The notes beneath the pieces were generated by a model that saw nothing but the letters and a program-made list of their open reading frames with translations, had not been told where the DNA came from and searched no databases. Below are positions 18,754-29,587 of a DNA stretch of 64,000 nt, in pieces; position 1 is the stretch's first letter; every line of letters starts with the position of its first letter. Location of the stretch: the NCBI GenBank assembly GCA_963760435.1, contig CAVXDE010000041.1, positions 1 through 64,000 on the forward strand, written 5' to 3'. Position numbers and translations under genes: made by a program. The DNA comes from JAFAXD01 sp963760435 (GTDB lineage Bacteria; Pseudomonadota; Alphaproteobacteria; Rhizobiales; Xanthobacteraceae).

Positions 18754-19338
18754 ATGGACGCGCATCAGACACCGCACAGCCCGCAGTCATCTGCGAATTC
18801 GTCATCCGGTGGCAGCAGCTTCACCGACAAAGCCAATGAGGCCGCTCGCAAAGCAGGCGAGACTGCCCAGCAGGCGCAAAATCAGGCCAGAGAAGCGATA
18901 TCCAACCTGTCATCGCATGCGGCGGGTACCGTGAAAGAGCTCTTGAACAACCAGGTCAGCACTGGTGCCGACTTCGTCAGCGATATCGCGCATTCAATTC
19001 GTTGTGCGGCCGACGACCTCAACCACACCGCCCCGCAACTGGGAGGGTTTGCGCACGAAGCGGCGCGCCAAGTCGATGCCTTTGCGACCCGGATGCGGGA
19101 AAAACCAGCCGACGAGCTTTTCGCAGATGCGTCCGACTTTGCCCGCCGCCAGCCCGCCATTGTGTTTGGTGCTGCGGCAGTGCTCGGGTTTGCGATGTTC
19201 CGTGTGCTCAAAGTCGGCGCCCAGACATCGTACGGATCCTCCTCTGGACATCGGCAATTTGCGGAGCCGGGCAACTGGCCGCAGGGTGGGCGCTCGGATG
19301 AGGTTTGGCAAAACCAGCAGTTTGGGGCGGCCGGGTAA
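18754..19338 (+). CDS. YqjD/ElaB-like membrane-anchored amphipathic protein
   Basis: A 194-aa protein. A Ser/Gln-rich start leads into a long Ala/Glu/Gln-rich amphipathic helix (roughly residues 20-140). A short hydrophobic C-terminal anchor follows (RRQPAIVFGAAAVLGFAMFR). This layout, directly upstream of a holin-superfamily gene, mirrors E. coli YqjD, which ties ribosomes to the membrane in stationary phase. ATG at 18754 is chosen because GGAGG lies ten bases upstream. The parallel with YqjD is an inference from architecture and gene order, not from a confirmed domain match. Confidence 0.65.
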   Translation: MDAHQTPHSPQSSANSSSGGSSFTDKANEAARKAGETAQQAQNQAREAISNLSSHAAGTVKELLNNQVSTGADFVSDIAHSIRCAADDLNHTAPQLGGFAHEAARQVDAFATRMREKPADELFADASDFARRQPAIVFGAAAVLGFAMFRVLKVGAQTSYGSSSGHRQFAEPGNWPQGGRSDEVWQNQQFGAAG

Positions 19339-19373
19339 ACTCGCTCCATGCTGCAGAAGGATCTGGGTTGCAA

Positions 19374-19769
19374 ATGACCTCCGAGGCATTGGGAAAGACC
19401 GGACTGGCACGCTCGCTGGCGGATGTCCTTGGGGACATCTCGGAGCTGTTAGCCAAGCAAATCCAATTGGCCAAATCCGAGGTCTTGGCCAACGTCGGCC
19501 GCGGCGTGCGCGCCGCCGTTTGGGCTGCCGCAGCAGCGTTTCTCTTTCTGCTTGCGGCCGTTCTGGTGATTGAGGCGCTGGTATTGGGAATTGCGAGCGC
19601 CGGTATCGCGCTGCACTGGGCCTGTCTCCTGGTTGCGGCGCTCTTGGTGGTCATTGGCGGAGCGTTGCTGATGTACGCGCGGTCGGCAGGAACCAACGCC
19701 CTGGTGCCGGAACGCAGCATCAGACAAGTCAACAGAGATATCAGCGTCGCGAAGGAGCAGCTGAAATGA
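19374..19769 (+). CDS. Phage-holin-superfamily membrane protein (YqjE-like)
   Basis: A 131-aa protein that fits the actinobacterial holin-X / holin_3_6 superfamily. It has an N-terminal amphipathic stretch (LADVLGDISELLAKQIQLAK), two transmembrane helices (about residues 43-68 and 73-100), and a charged tail. In E. coli the homologous fold is YqjE, whose gene sits next to yqjD. It is not a phage gene here. Its TGA overlaps the next ATG (ATGA), so translation is coupled. Confidence 0.8.
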   Translation: MTSEALGKTGLARSLADVLGDISELLAKQIQLAKSEVLANVGRGVRAAVWAAAAAFLFLLAAVLVIEALVLGIASAGIALHWACLLVAALLVVIGGALLMYARSAGTNALVPERSIRQVNRDISVAKEQLK

Positions 19770-20587
19770 ATCGGAGCCAATTTGTTGATTCCTATGGACA
19801 GCCGGTCGATTGGTTGGTCGGCACGGCCAAGCAGAACCCCGAAGCGTTCTTGGTCCTGGCGGCCGGCGCGGCACTCCTGATGCGGCGGCGTAGGGCCACA
19901 TTGCCGCGCACACCTGACTACAGTCGCATGCACGACTGGGACCGGGGTAACGGCGGGAACGGAGAGGGGACGGCGAACCAGGCCGCAAATCGCATCAGAG
20001 AGACCGCGGGCCAGTACACCTCGTCGATGGCCGAGCAGGCCAACCGCGTCGCGCGCGCCGCTGGCGATTACGCTTCGACGGCCTCCGAAAGTGCGCGTTC
20101 TTACGCCTCTACGGCAGCCGATTATGCCAGTGACGTCGGCCGCGCGGTGGGCTCGCATGCATCGCGATTTGCTGGTCAGGCAGCAGACTTGGCGGACAAG
20201 ACGCAGTCCGCGGTGCGAAGCGGGGCAGGCAGTGTCATGCGTGAACAGCCACTCGCCGTCGCCCTTCTTGGCGTGGCTGCGGGCGCAGCCCTGGCGGCCT
20301 TGTTCCCGTCGACCAGGGTCGAGGAGGAGGCCCTTCGGCCGGCGCGCGACGCGGTCGTCGAGAGAGCCCGCGAGATGGGCGAGAATGTCAGGCAGGCGGC
20401 GAGCGAAGCTGGCGAGCAGCTCAAGCAAAGCGCGGCCGATCGCGGGCTCAGCCCTGACGGCATGAAGGACATGGTGCGCGAAGCTGCCGACACATTCACG
20501 TCGCGCATTTCCGGCAAATCCGAGTCGCCGGACGACCAAGGCTTCAAATCGCCGGGCGGGAACCGGCCGAATGGTCAAGCAGCATGA
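19766..20587 (+). CDS. Membrane-anchored Ala/Ser-rich amphipathic repeat protein
   Basis: A 273-aa protein. The first 45 residues carry a membrane-adjacent segment (EAFLVLAAGAALLM) with a basic stop. Residues about 75-150 are Ala/Ser/Tyr heptad-like repeats (for example AGDYASTASESARSYASTAA). A second hydrophobic anchor follows (LAVALLGVAAGAALAALFPS), then more amphipathic helix. It resembles LEA- or apolipoprotein-like stress proteins. It is flanked by 4-nt overlaps on both sides, so it is inside a coupled operon. No named family is recognised. Confidence 0.65.
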   Translation: MNRSQFVDSYGQPVDWLVGTAKQNPEAFLVLAAGAALLMRRRRATLPRTPDYSRMHDWDRGNGGNGEGTANQAANRIRETAGQYTSSMAEQANRVARAAGDYASTASESARSYASTAADYASDVGRAVGSHASRFAGQAADLADKTQSAVRSGAGSVMREQPLAVALLGVAAGAALAALFPSTRVEEEALRPARDAVVERAREMGENVRQAASEAGEQLKQSAADRGLSPDGMKDMVREAADTFTSRISGKSESPDDQGFKSPGGNRPNGQAA

Positions 20588-21393
20588 CTGACGGCGAGCT
20601 CAATCGACTGGAGCAAGAGGTCGAGCAGGCGAGGACCCGCTTGACCGTTGATCTGGAGCGCCTGCGCGCGCCGGAGACATTTGCGTCCTTCAAGCAGGCA
20701 GTTGTTCATGAAGTCAGTGCCTCGAAAGACGAATGGATCGAGGAAGGCAAAGCAATCGCGACAGATCGCATGCGGCAGATCGTGGATGATCTGAAAAACC
20801 GAGCCGCGGCGAACCCGCTTGCGGCGGCGGCCATCGGTGCAGGCTTGTTGTGGCATCTCAGTCGTCGCCCCCCAATCACATCGCTTCTGATCGGCGCTGG
20901 CGTGTTTGGTCTGCTCCGAACCGATCCGGGCCAGCCCTCGGCCATTGAACCGTGGGTTTCGCGAGCTCGTGACGCCGGGGAAGTCGCTTCAGAGAAAGCT
21001 TCGCAGTGGAGTTCTGCTGCGCGTGATGTCGGAGAGGCGGCGTCGGAGAAAGTCTTGCAGTGGAGTTCTGTTGCGCGCGAGGCCAGCGAGGCCGCCGCAG
21101 AGAAAGTTTCGCAGTTGCGTTCTGCTGCGCAAGATGCTGCGACCCAGGCCGCTGCTGCAGGCGGGGTAGCCGCGGACACCGCGCAAACTTGGGCTGCGCA
21201 ATCTACGGATATGGCTCAGGCAAAGCTCACCGATCTGGCAGACCGCACGAGCGCGCTCGCGGACCGAACCCGGCGCGATGCGCGTCGTTGGACTGAGGAT
21301 GCCGAGCGGCGCGACGCGGTGTTGTTCGGCGCTGCCGCAGCTGCACTCGCGGCAGCGCTTGGTATTGCGTATCAGCGACGCGCCGCTGGCTAG
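20584..21393 (+). CDS. DUF3618-type membrane-anchored protein with internal repeats
   Basis: A 269-aa protein. Its N-terminus (LNRLEQEVEQARTRLTVDLE) looks like DUF3618, a domain found in alphaproteobacterial and actinobacterial membrane proteins. Hydrophobic segments follow around residues 78-110 (NPLAAAAIGAGLLWHLS). Residues about 125-190 hold three or four tandem copies of a 20-aa unit like SEKASQWSSAARDVGEAA. A final hydrophobic anchor (VLFGAAAAALAAALGIAY) ends the protein. It is the last gene of the operon and is coupled by an ATGA overlap. Confidence 0.7.
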   Translation: MTDGELNRLEQEVEQARTRLTVDLERLRAPETFASFKQAVVHEVSASKDEWIEEGKAIATDRMRQIVDDLKNRAAANPLAAAAIGAGLLWHLSRRPPITSLLIGAGVFGLLRTDPGQPSAIEPWVSRARDAGEVASEKASQWSSAARDVGEAASEKVLQWSSVAREASEAAAEKVSQLRSAAQDAATQAAAAGGVAADTAQTWAAQSTDMAQAKLTDLADRTSALADRTRRDARRWTEDAERRDAVLFGAAAAALAAALGIAYQRRAAG

Positions 21394-21408
21394 TTGTTAC
21401 GGCAAAAA

Positions 21409-22197
21409 TTAAACCTTCTCGTCCGCGGCGAGCACGTCTGCCCGTTCCTGCAGGGCGTCGCGCACGCGCTCGAGCTTATTGCGCATATCGATGACTGGAG
21501 ATGCGGCGCTGCGCAGATGGGACAGAACTCGCGCCCGTGGCCCGAAGCCGCCTAGCATCGGCGCGTAGCGTCCCGCCGAAGACCCGCCGCGCGCTCCATA
21601 GAGCCTCTCATATTCGACGAAATTGTCGAAACGATCATAGTCTCCGTCGCCGAGCGACTCGCATTCGGCGCCCTCCGCGTAGATGACGTCATGGCTATCG
21701 AGTCGGATGTGGAAATACTCGATCTCATCGAGCTCATCCGCAGGATAGCGTGCGATCGTGGTTCCGTTCACAAGGTCGAGGGCTTGAATAAGATCGCCAT
21801 CAAAATGGATCGCGTGCGTATCGGTGATGTATAGATCCGTGCTTGGCGTATCGGGTCCAAGCGCATGGCGGGCAATGCGCACCGGCCGAATGTACTCGAC
21901 CCAGCGTGCACCCTCGGACCTGCGATAACGCCGGCGCGCCACCCAGAGCACCGGCTTCGCAGCTCCGTTCTTCGTCACGATGAGGTCGCCAATGCGGATG
22001 TCTTCGATCTTTCGATCGCCATCGACAGTGCGGATGCGCGTTCCCCTGAGAAAGCAGGGCTTGCCGCCGTTGCTTGCTGCGTCGGCGCCACGTGACGTCA
22101 GCGCGAGGCCGACGAGACCCGCACCAAGTAGTTTCCCCATCGCCATGACGTTGCGGCGCGTTCTGCGAACTGCGACCAATGTCTGAGGCGTGTCCAT
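21409..22197 (-). CDS. Secreted Hint-domain protein with Tat-like signal
   Basis: A 262-aa protein with a Hint (Hedgehog/intein) domain of the Hint_2 type. It has a Cys at the domain start (KPCFLRGTRIRTVDGD), the LRGTRIRT...IEDIRIGDLIVT block, and ITDTHAIHFDGDLIQALDL. The N-terminus has twin-arginine character (RRTRRNVMAMGKLLGAGLVG) and an Ala-rich cleavage region. Hint domains of this kind can self-cleave or act in calcium-binding toxins and adhesins, but no effector domain is visible here. ATG at 22197 is chosen because GGAG lies eight bases upstream. Confidence 0.78.
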   Translation of the reverse strand: MDTPQTLVAVRRTRRNVMAMGKLLGAGLVGLALTSRGADAASNGGKPCFLRGTRIRTVDGDRKIEDIRIGDLIVTKNGAAKPVLWVARRRYRRSEGARWVEYIRPVRIARHALGPDTPSTDLYITDTHAIHFDGDLIQALDLVNGTTIARYPADELDEIEYFHIRLDSHDVIYAEGAECESLGDGDYDRFDNFVEYERLYGARGGSSAGRYAPMLGGFGPRARVLSHLRSAASPVIDMRNKLERVRDALQERADVLAADEKV

Positions 22198-22346
22198 GCG
22201 CATGTCTCCAATAAAACTGATGCACACCAATGGAGGGGATGTGCGAACTCAAGGGTATCTTACCGCAACCAACGCTTCAAGACGACCTGTCGGAACGGGG
22301 GTAGTGGAAACAAACGCAATTCATGCGTGCCAACGCGGGGACCGCG

Positions 22347-22715
22347 TCAAGCCAGTGCTATCATCTGTACTTCAACGAGTGCTCCATGATGGAGCTGCGG
22401 GGAGACTGCGACGGTTCGCGCCGGACGATGCGAGCCGAACACTTCGGCGTAAACGCGGTTGACGTCGGGCCACAGGTCAATGTTGCTGACGTAAACGGTT
22501 GCACTCACGACGCGGCTCAAATCGGAGCCCGCGGCTTTGAGGATCGCGGCGACGTTGGCAATGGCCTGCCTGGTTTGCGCCTCGATGCCGTCCGGCATGC
22601 CGCCACCGGGCTTGATCGGCAGTTGTCCGGCGACGAACAGGAAACCGTTTGCCGCGACTGCCTGGCTATAATGGCCGCCCGCGGCCGGCGCGTTTTCGGT
22701 CGCAATGAATTTCAT
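22347..22715 (-). CDS. ridA: RidA family protein (enamine/imine deaminase)
   Basis: A 122-aa protein, the normal RidA size. It has GHYSQAVAANGFLFVAGQLP at the N-terminus and the HHGALVEVQMIALA C-terminal motif. The canonical catalytic Arg is replaced by His in the HHGALVEV segment, where RidA proper has Arg. It may therefore be a Rid2/Rid-like paralogue rather than a true RidA. The start was set at MKFIATENAP because the 15 residues upstream are not family-like. Confidence 0.88.
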   Translation of the reverse strand: MKFIATENAPAAGGHYSQAVAANGFLFVAGQLPIKPGGGMPDGIEAQTRQAIANVAAILKAAGSDLSRVVSATVYVSNIDLWPDVNRVYAEVFGSHRPARTVAVSPQLHHGALVEVQMIALA

Positions 22716-22793
22716 CTTGATGCTCCGGGTCAGGCAATTGGGGCGCGTGATCGCGCGCACGACTAAGTCATTGTCAACCTGATAGCAATGAGT

Positions 22794-24024
22794 TCACGCC
22801 GGCGCCGCGGCGGGCGCAGTGTATCGCCGGGTGATGGCGCGGCCGATACGATGGCGGCTCTCATCGGCCCCGAGCGCCGGATCGGCCTCAACGCCCGCAG
22901 TCTCGTCGGTGAGGTCGTCATCCTTGATCACCCGGCGAAACCAGATCGAGTAATCGCCGCGCCGGAGATGATGCATCCAGGTGCGATCATCGACGCCCCG
23001 TGCCAGTTCGAGAAACAGGGCGAGGTTCGGCGCCCGCAGATTCAGCGCATTCTCAGGTCCGCGGAAGTAAAAGCTTTCATCCTTGCCGAGATCGCCCTGC
23101 GCATATTTGCGCGTGTGGCGTTTGTGGCTCTGCTTGGGTCGAAGCGGTTTGACAGGACGAGCAGGCTCTTGTGAACCGCGCCGCCACACCAACACCTCAT
23201 CCTCGGCGGGTTGCCTTTCGATCGGCGGCGGGTCGATTCGCAACACCCGACAGAAGGTCGTGATGACGTCAGCAGCATCACCGAGGGCCACCACGACTTC
23301 CACGCCCTTGAGCGCCTCAGCGGAGACCGCTTCCGGATGCACGGTGATGAAAATGGCGGCTGGGATAGTCTCAGGCAGAACCTGGGACACGTCGCGGCGC
23401 GCCGTTGGTAGGAGATGATGCGCTTCGTCGAGCAACAACCAATGCGGACGTCCCGTTTGTGCCCACAAGGCCGCGACCTGGGGCAACAGGTTGGCGAAGA
23501 ACGCGGGCCGCTCGTTGGCATTCAGGGATTGCCACCGCTGCGCCGCAGCCGCTGGCGCGCAGGAAGGCGTGGTCGTTCTCGGCATCACCGACGGCGACCA
23601 CATTGTGCGCCGACAGCTCGAGCTCTGGGAGCACAGCTGCGAGACCCGTGGCCTTGTTGACGCTGGCCGGGAGCACCATGATGGCACCTTTGTTGAAGAT
23701 GATCTACAACTCGAGACCGAGGTCGCGAATGACCTCAAGGACGGTAGCTCCATGCGGTTCCCAGGTGGCGACAATGGCGCGACCGACGGACAACGGCGCG
23801 ACGTTGCGCTCGCGCAATCGCTGGACAAAGGCGGCGGGTGGGGGTTCCGCGATCACGGTCTCCCGTTCACTCGCCGGATCGTAAATCAATGCGCCGTTTT
23901 CGGCGACGACGCGGTCAAATACAGCAGGTTGCGGAAAGCAGCGCTTGAGATCCGGCAATTCGCGCCCAAGCGCGAGCACGTACAAATGCGCTCTCCCGTG
24001 AATTGTTAGCTGTCGCACCAACGG
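22794..24024 (-). pseudogene. Decayed HAD phosphatase / HerA-type ATPase fusion
   Basis: Three reading pieces together resemble a HAD-phosphatase fused to a HerA/DUF87-like ATPase. The HAD part (LALGRELPDLKRCF, VVAENGALIYDP) stops at an in-frame TAG at 23704-23706, where a Gln is expected. It resumes at MVLPASVNKATGLAAVLPEL and VGDAENDHAFLRAS. Near 23520-23535 it joins, in another frame, the C-terminal half of the ATPase (HWLLLDEAHHLLPTA, DESFYFRGPENALNL). The Walker A region between them is missing, and the N-terminal DxDGT of the HAD domain is not seen. This is a true pseudogene with a nonsense codon and an internal deletion. Confidence 0.8.
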
Positions 24025-24140
24025 TTGCGGAGGCGGCCAGTTCCGCGCGCTAACCCGCGTTCGTGGAACACCGCCGCGGTCCCGGCACTTGTTCAATGAG
24101 GTGGAGGGAAGCCTCAAAGTCTCTACGCAGTGGTGCCATT

Positions 24141-24416
24141 GTGGATCGATTGCGGGCCGATATCGACCGGGGCAAGACGGGCGACAAGGCTCCCGCCGCC
24201 TATCCGGCCGCGGCCCCGCTCGGCACGGACGATGAGTTTGCAGATGTTTCGCCAGCATCATCTTTGGCCGCGCGCACGCACGCGCGGGAGATCGAGACCG
24301 GCGCGGCGCACCCGCCACAACGCATGCGTGGCCTCGGGCACGCCTGGATTTTGGTTGGCGTAATCGTATTGCTGGCGGCCAGACTGATCGGACTGATGAT
24401 CGCCTGGCGTGGCTGA
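24141..24416 (+). CDS. Small membrane protein (91 aa)
   Basis: Begins at GTG (VDRLRADIDRGKTGDKAPAA) and has one C-terminal transmembrane helix (AWILVGVIVLLAARLIGLMI) after a Pro/Ala-rich soluble part. ATG at 24063 is an upstream alternative, but the residues before the GTG are basic and low in family character. Similar short proteins with one C-terminal helix occur in rhizobia. Function unknown. Confidence 0.6.
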   Translation: MDRLRADIDRGKTGDKAPAAYPAAAPLGTDDEFADVSPASSLAARTHAREIETGAAHPPQRMRGLGHAWILVGVIVLLAARLIGLMIAWRG

Positions 24417-24447
24417 ATTGCGCCGGGTGCTCCACCTTTCTCGCAGT

Positions 24448-26034
<1,587 letters not shown>

Positions 26035-26265
26035 GCGTTTCTCCCGATGTGTCTCGAACGGCTTGCTGCTCGTCATTCTGGAGACCGAGCCTACCATGGT
26101 TCGGTGGCGTGACGATCCGGCCTAGGAAAAAATCTCTTCCGTGAGTGCGTAAAGAGGGCAGGGGATAACCAGGTCGCGTAGGGCCGCTGTCAGCGAGGTG
26201 TCATCGACACGCACTAGTTCCGCACCCCTGCGTCCCGGAGACGGGAATCGATTGGCGGTGCTGAG

Positions 26266-26487
26266 ATGACAACGCTGCTACGTGTGGACAATCCCGAGCA
26301 TTGGCATGAGCGAGCTGAAGACATTCGTCGTACGACGTCTTCGATTCATGACCCCGAGGTGAAGGCGCGCCTGCTGCGGATCGCGGACGGCTACGAGATG
26401 CTGGGGCGTCGGACGTCTCGGTCAATACAACGTCGGTGCGGGCCGAAGGCAGCCGCTGGTTTCCGCACGAAGACGCCGAGGTGCTAA
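26266..26487 (+). CDS. Small conserved hypothetical protein (73 aa)
   Basis: Starts MTTLLRVDNPEHWHERAEDI, followed by ARLLRIADGYEMLGRR, the pattern of a short cytoplasmic helical protein common in Bradyrhizobium relatives (usually WRxRAEExR...RIADxYExLA). The last ~20 residues are Arg-rich and may reflect a shift of frame. Function unknown. Confidence 0.6.
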   Translation: MTTLLRVDNPEHWHERAEDIRRTTSSIHDPEVKARLLRIADGYEMLGRRTSRSIQRRCGPKAAAGFRTKTPRC

Positions 26488-26559
26488 CTCTGGTAGACAC
26501 CGTGTTGAGTCCTTCGACGGTCCAACGTCCTGGATCGTGTGCTCGGCGAACGGTGAGCG

Positions 26560-27538
26560 ATGGAATTGCCGCCCCTGTTGCGACGAAATGTTGATCGCGC
26601 GCTGAGCGGCGTGGGGCTTGCCGATCTTGCCGTTGCTGCAGCGGCATTGTCGCAGCGTTATCGCGATGAACATCGGGGTGACCGCCCGCATGTCCGCAGC
26701 GAGCGGGACGCGCTCGCGTACATCGCGGTCCGCCTTCCCGCGACTTACGCGGCGGTGCGCGCCAGCTTCGCGGCGGTCGCCGAGCAGCGTCCGGATTTCG
26801 CGCCAAAAACACTACTCGACGTTGGCGCAGGACCGGGAACCGCGTTGTGGGCGGCCGCGGATTGTTGGCCCGATCTCGCCGACGCAGTGCTGCTCGAAAC
26901 GAGTACGATTTTTCGCAGCTGCGGGGAAGCGCTCACGCGCGGGGCAGAGTTGCCGCGGCTGAGTTGGCGCGTGGCTGACATTGCCGCCGATGCGGTCGAT
27001 TTCCCGCCCTGTGATGTCGTTAGCCTGGCGTATGTGCTGAATGAACTTGCACCCGCGGTCCGGGAATCGGTTCTGAAGCCGACTCTGGGACGTGACCGCC
27101 GACATGCTTGTCATTGTCGAGCCGGGAACGCCCGCCGGTTGGGAGCGCATTCTCGCGGCGCGCCAGCACCTGATCGAAGCCGGCGCGCATGTGCTCGCGC
27201 CGTGTCCGCACGCGTCCGCTTGCCCGTTGCAGGGACCGGACTGGTGCCACTTCGCTGAGCGCGTCGCCCGCTCGCGCCTGCATCGGCTGGCCAAGGAAGC
27301 AGAGGTCCCCTGGGAGGACGAGAAGTTCAGCTACGTGGCGCTCTCGCGCAAGCCCGCCGCCGCTGGCGCGCCGCGCGTCATTGCGCGTCCCCGCAAGGGC
27401 AGCGGGCGGGTTACACTGAAGCTCTGCCGTCCTGATGGATCTGCGGGTGACGCGCTATTTTCGCGTCGCGATGGCAGCGCGTTCAAGCGCGCATGGCGCA
27501 GCGATTGGGGATCTCAAATCGATCTCGATACGCGCTAG
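26560..27538 (+). pseudogene. Small ribosomal subunit Rsm22 family methyltransferase, +1 frameshift
   Basis: The N-terminal frame carries the Rossmann methyltransferase domain (LLDVGAGPGTALWAA; VVSLAYVLNELAP). The C-terminal frame carries MLVIVEPGTPAGWERILAAR and the Cys cluster CPHASACPLQGPDWCHF (CX5CX6C). Together they form a ~325-aa Rsm22-like protein, linked to methylation of the small ribosomal subunit. They join cleanly (VLKRLWDVTADM) if one extra C near 27079-27080 is removed, so this may be a sequencing error rather than decay. Start ATG at 26560. Confidence 0.85.
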
Positions 27539-27692
27539 CGTTGTGGGGCTGGTTCGGCGTGCCCCTCGCTATAAATCCTGCGCATATCTCGTAATAGGCC
27601 ATTTATAATTGTTTCAACCGGAATCGCTGCCTAGAATGACGGCGCTCACAGGTGCGCCGGCTCTGTTGAAGCGATGAACGGAGCGTTTCTGT

Positions 27693-28671
27693 ATGGCCTT
27701 GGGCTTCGTGCGCCTGTTCGGCGTCGCGTTTTGTCTGCTGTCGCCGACCTTCCTGGCCGCGCAAGACGTTTATCCAAATCGGCCGATCACCATGGTTGTG
27801 ACGTTTGCGCCGGGCGGATCATCGGACGTGCTTGCGCGCGCGGCGGCTGCGGCGCTGTCCTCCGGTCTCGGCGCAGCAAGTGGTGGTCGATAACCGGCCT
27901 GGCGCAGGTGGCCACATCGGGGCTGCCGTGGTCGCGCACGCGGTCCCGGACGGGTACACGATCCTGTTTGGCACCAACGGGACGCTCGGCATCGGACCCG
28001 CGATCTACGCCAAGCTCAGCTACAATCCCGAGCGCGACCTCGCGCCGGTCGGGCTACTGCACACTTTGCCGCAATTGCTGATCGTCAATCCCTCGGTGCC
28101 AGCGAAGAATTTGTTGGAGCTGATCGACTATGCCCGGCGCAATCCCGGTGCGCTGTCGTTTGCTTCGTCGGGGATGGGAGCGGCCTCGCATCTTGCCGGC
28201 GAATTGCTCAAACAGCAGGCCAAGATCGACATCATTCACGTTCCCTATAAAGGCGGTGGTGCCGCGGTCGCCGATCTCATCTCGGGCCGCGTCTCGATGA
28301 TGCTGGAGACGATCCCCAACGCGCTCCCCCTGGTGCGCAGCGGCCAGATGCGAGCAATCGGGGTCACCACCAAGGAGCGCTCGGCGCTGGCGCCGGACAT
28401 CCCGAGCCTCGCCGAAACAGGGCTGCCCGATTTCGACGTCAGTGCCTGGACGGGATTGTTTGCACCCGCCGGCACGCCTGACGCCATTATCGAGCGGCTG
28501 AACGCCGAGACGCGCAAGATCGCCGGTGAGCAGGACTATGTCGCGCAGATCCAGGCGATGGGGACGGACGTGGCGAGCTCAAGCCCCGACGCCTTCGGCA
28601 AGTTTGTCAGTGATGATGTCGACCGGTGGAGCGCCGTCATTCGCAAGGCCGGTATTCCGCAAATCGAATGA
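27693..28671 (+). CDS. Bug/TctC tripartite tricarboxylate transporter receptor, +1 frameshift
   Basis: An extracytoplasmic solute-binding protein of the Bug/TctC family. The first frame holds a signal peptide and the family start VYPNRPITMVVTFAPGGSSD. The second holds VVVDNRPGAGGHIGAAVVA, then HVPYKGGGAAVADLISGRV and GLFAPAGTPDAIIERLN. The two parts join as GLGQQVVVDNR if one base near 27870-27873 is removed. The product is a periplasmic receptor that captures small carboxylates, and no TctAB permease is next to it. It precedes a TauD-type gene by 36 nt, so the two may be co-expressed. Confidence 0.85.
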
Positions 28672-28707
28672 GCGCCGCGGCGCGCGTCGTATTCTCTGGA
28701 GGACCCT

Positions 28708-29520
28708 ATGAATTATGAAACCATCACTGTCGAGCCGGTCTCGCCGCATATTGGCGCGGAGATCGGCAATGTCGACCTGACGCGGCCGCTTTCCAACAAG
28801 CAAGTCGAAGAATTGCACCGCGCGTTCATTCAGCACCAGGTCATTTTCTTCCGCGACCAGAAAATCAGCTTCGATGATCAGATCCGGCTCGGCCGTTATT
28901 TCGGCCCGCTCGGGTCGCATGTCGGCAAATCGACGATCAGCAAGACGACCGATAATCCCTACGTAAGGAAGTTTCATTACGACGAAAAATCGACGCAGAT
29001 CTCCGGCGAGAATTTTCACAGCGATCAATCATGCGCGAAGATCCCTCCCCTCGGCAGCATTCTGTACAACCATACGGTGCCTCCGGACGGCGGCGGCGAC
29101 ACCATGTTCGCGAGCATGTATGCGGCCTACGATGCGCTCTCACCGCGCATGAAGACCTACCTGTCGGGACTCACCGCGACCCACGACGGCACGCGCGTAT
29201 TCGGTCCCGGCACGCCGGTCTCGGTCCACCCGGTGATCATCAAGCATCCGGTCACGGGGAGAAAGGTGATTTACGTCAACACCGACTTCACCGCGAAGAT
29301 CAACGAGCTGCCGGCGCTCGAGGGCGAGCGCGTGTTGCGGTTCCTGATCGACCATTGCAACAAGCCGGAATGGACCTGCCGCTTCCGCTGGCGCGCGCAT
29401 TCGATCGCGTTCTGGGATAACCGCTGCACGCACCACAAAGCGATCTGGGATTATTGGCCGAACGTTCGTTCCGGCTATCGCATCCAAGTCGAGGGAACGG
29501 CCCCGCCCGAGGCGGGTTGA
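28708..29520 (+). CDS. TauD/TfdA family Fe(II)/2-oxoglutarate dioxygenase
   Basis: A 270-aa non-haem iron dioxygenase. The first facial-triad residues are seen in NFHSDQSC (HxD), and the distal His in WDNRCTHHKAIWDY, followed by a 2-oxoglutarate-binding Arg (RSGYRIQVEG). The N-terminal VSPHIGAEIGNVDLTRPL is family-typical. Members oxidise sulfonates, phenoxy-acetates and similar compounds, releasing sulfite or alcohols. GGAGG sits before the ATG. The substrate may be the one delivered by the upstream TctC-type protein (inference). Confidence 0.92.
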   Translation: MNYETITVEPVSPHIGAEIGNVDLTRPLSNKQVEELHRAFIQHQVIFFRDQKISFDDQIRLGRYFGPLGSHVGKSTISKTTDNPYVRKFHYDEKSTQISGENFHSDQSCAKIPPLGSILYNHTVPPDGGGDTMFASMYAAYDALSPRMKTYLSGLTATHDGTRVFGPGTPVSVHPVIIKHPVTGRKVIYVNTDFTAKINELPALEGERVLRFLIDHCNKPEWTCRFRWRAHSIAFWDNRCTHHKAIWDYWPNVRSGYRIQVEGTAPPEAG

Positions 29521-29587
29521 TCGACAGCGGAGACACCCAAATCTCTGGCTAAAGGGAAACATTTGCTGCGTCGTTGATTGAACCCTC

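Noticed and set aside
19374..19769. Phage holin, as evidence of a prophage.
   Set aside because: The gene belongs to a bacterial membrane operon next to a YqjD-like gene, and no other phage gene is present.
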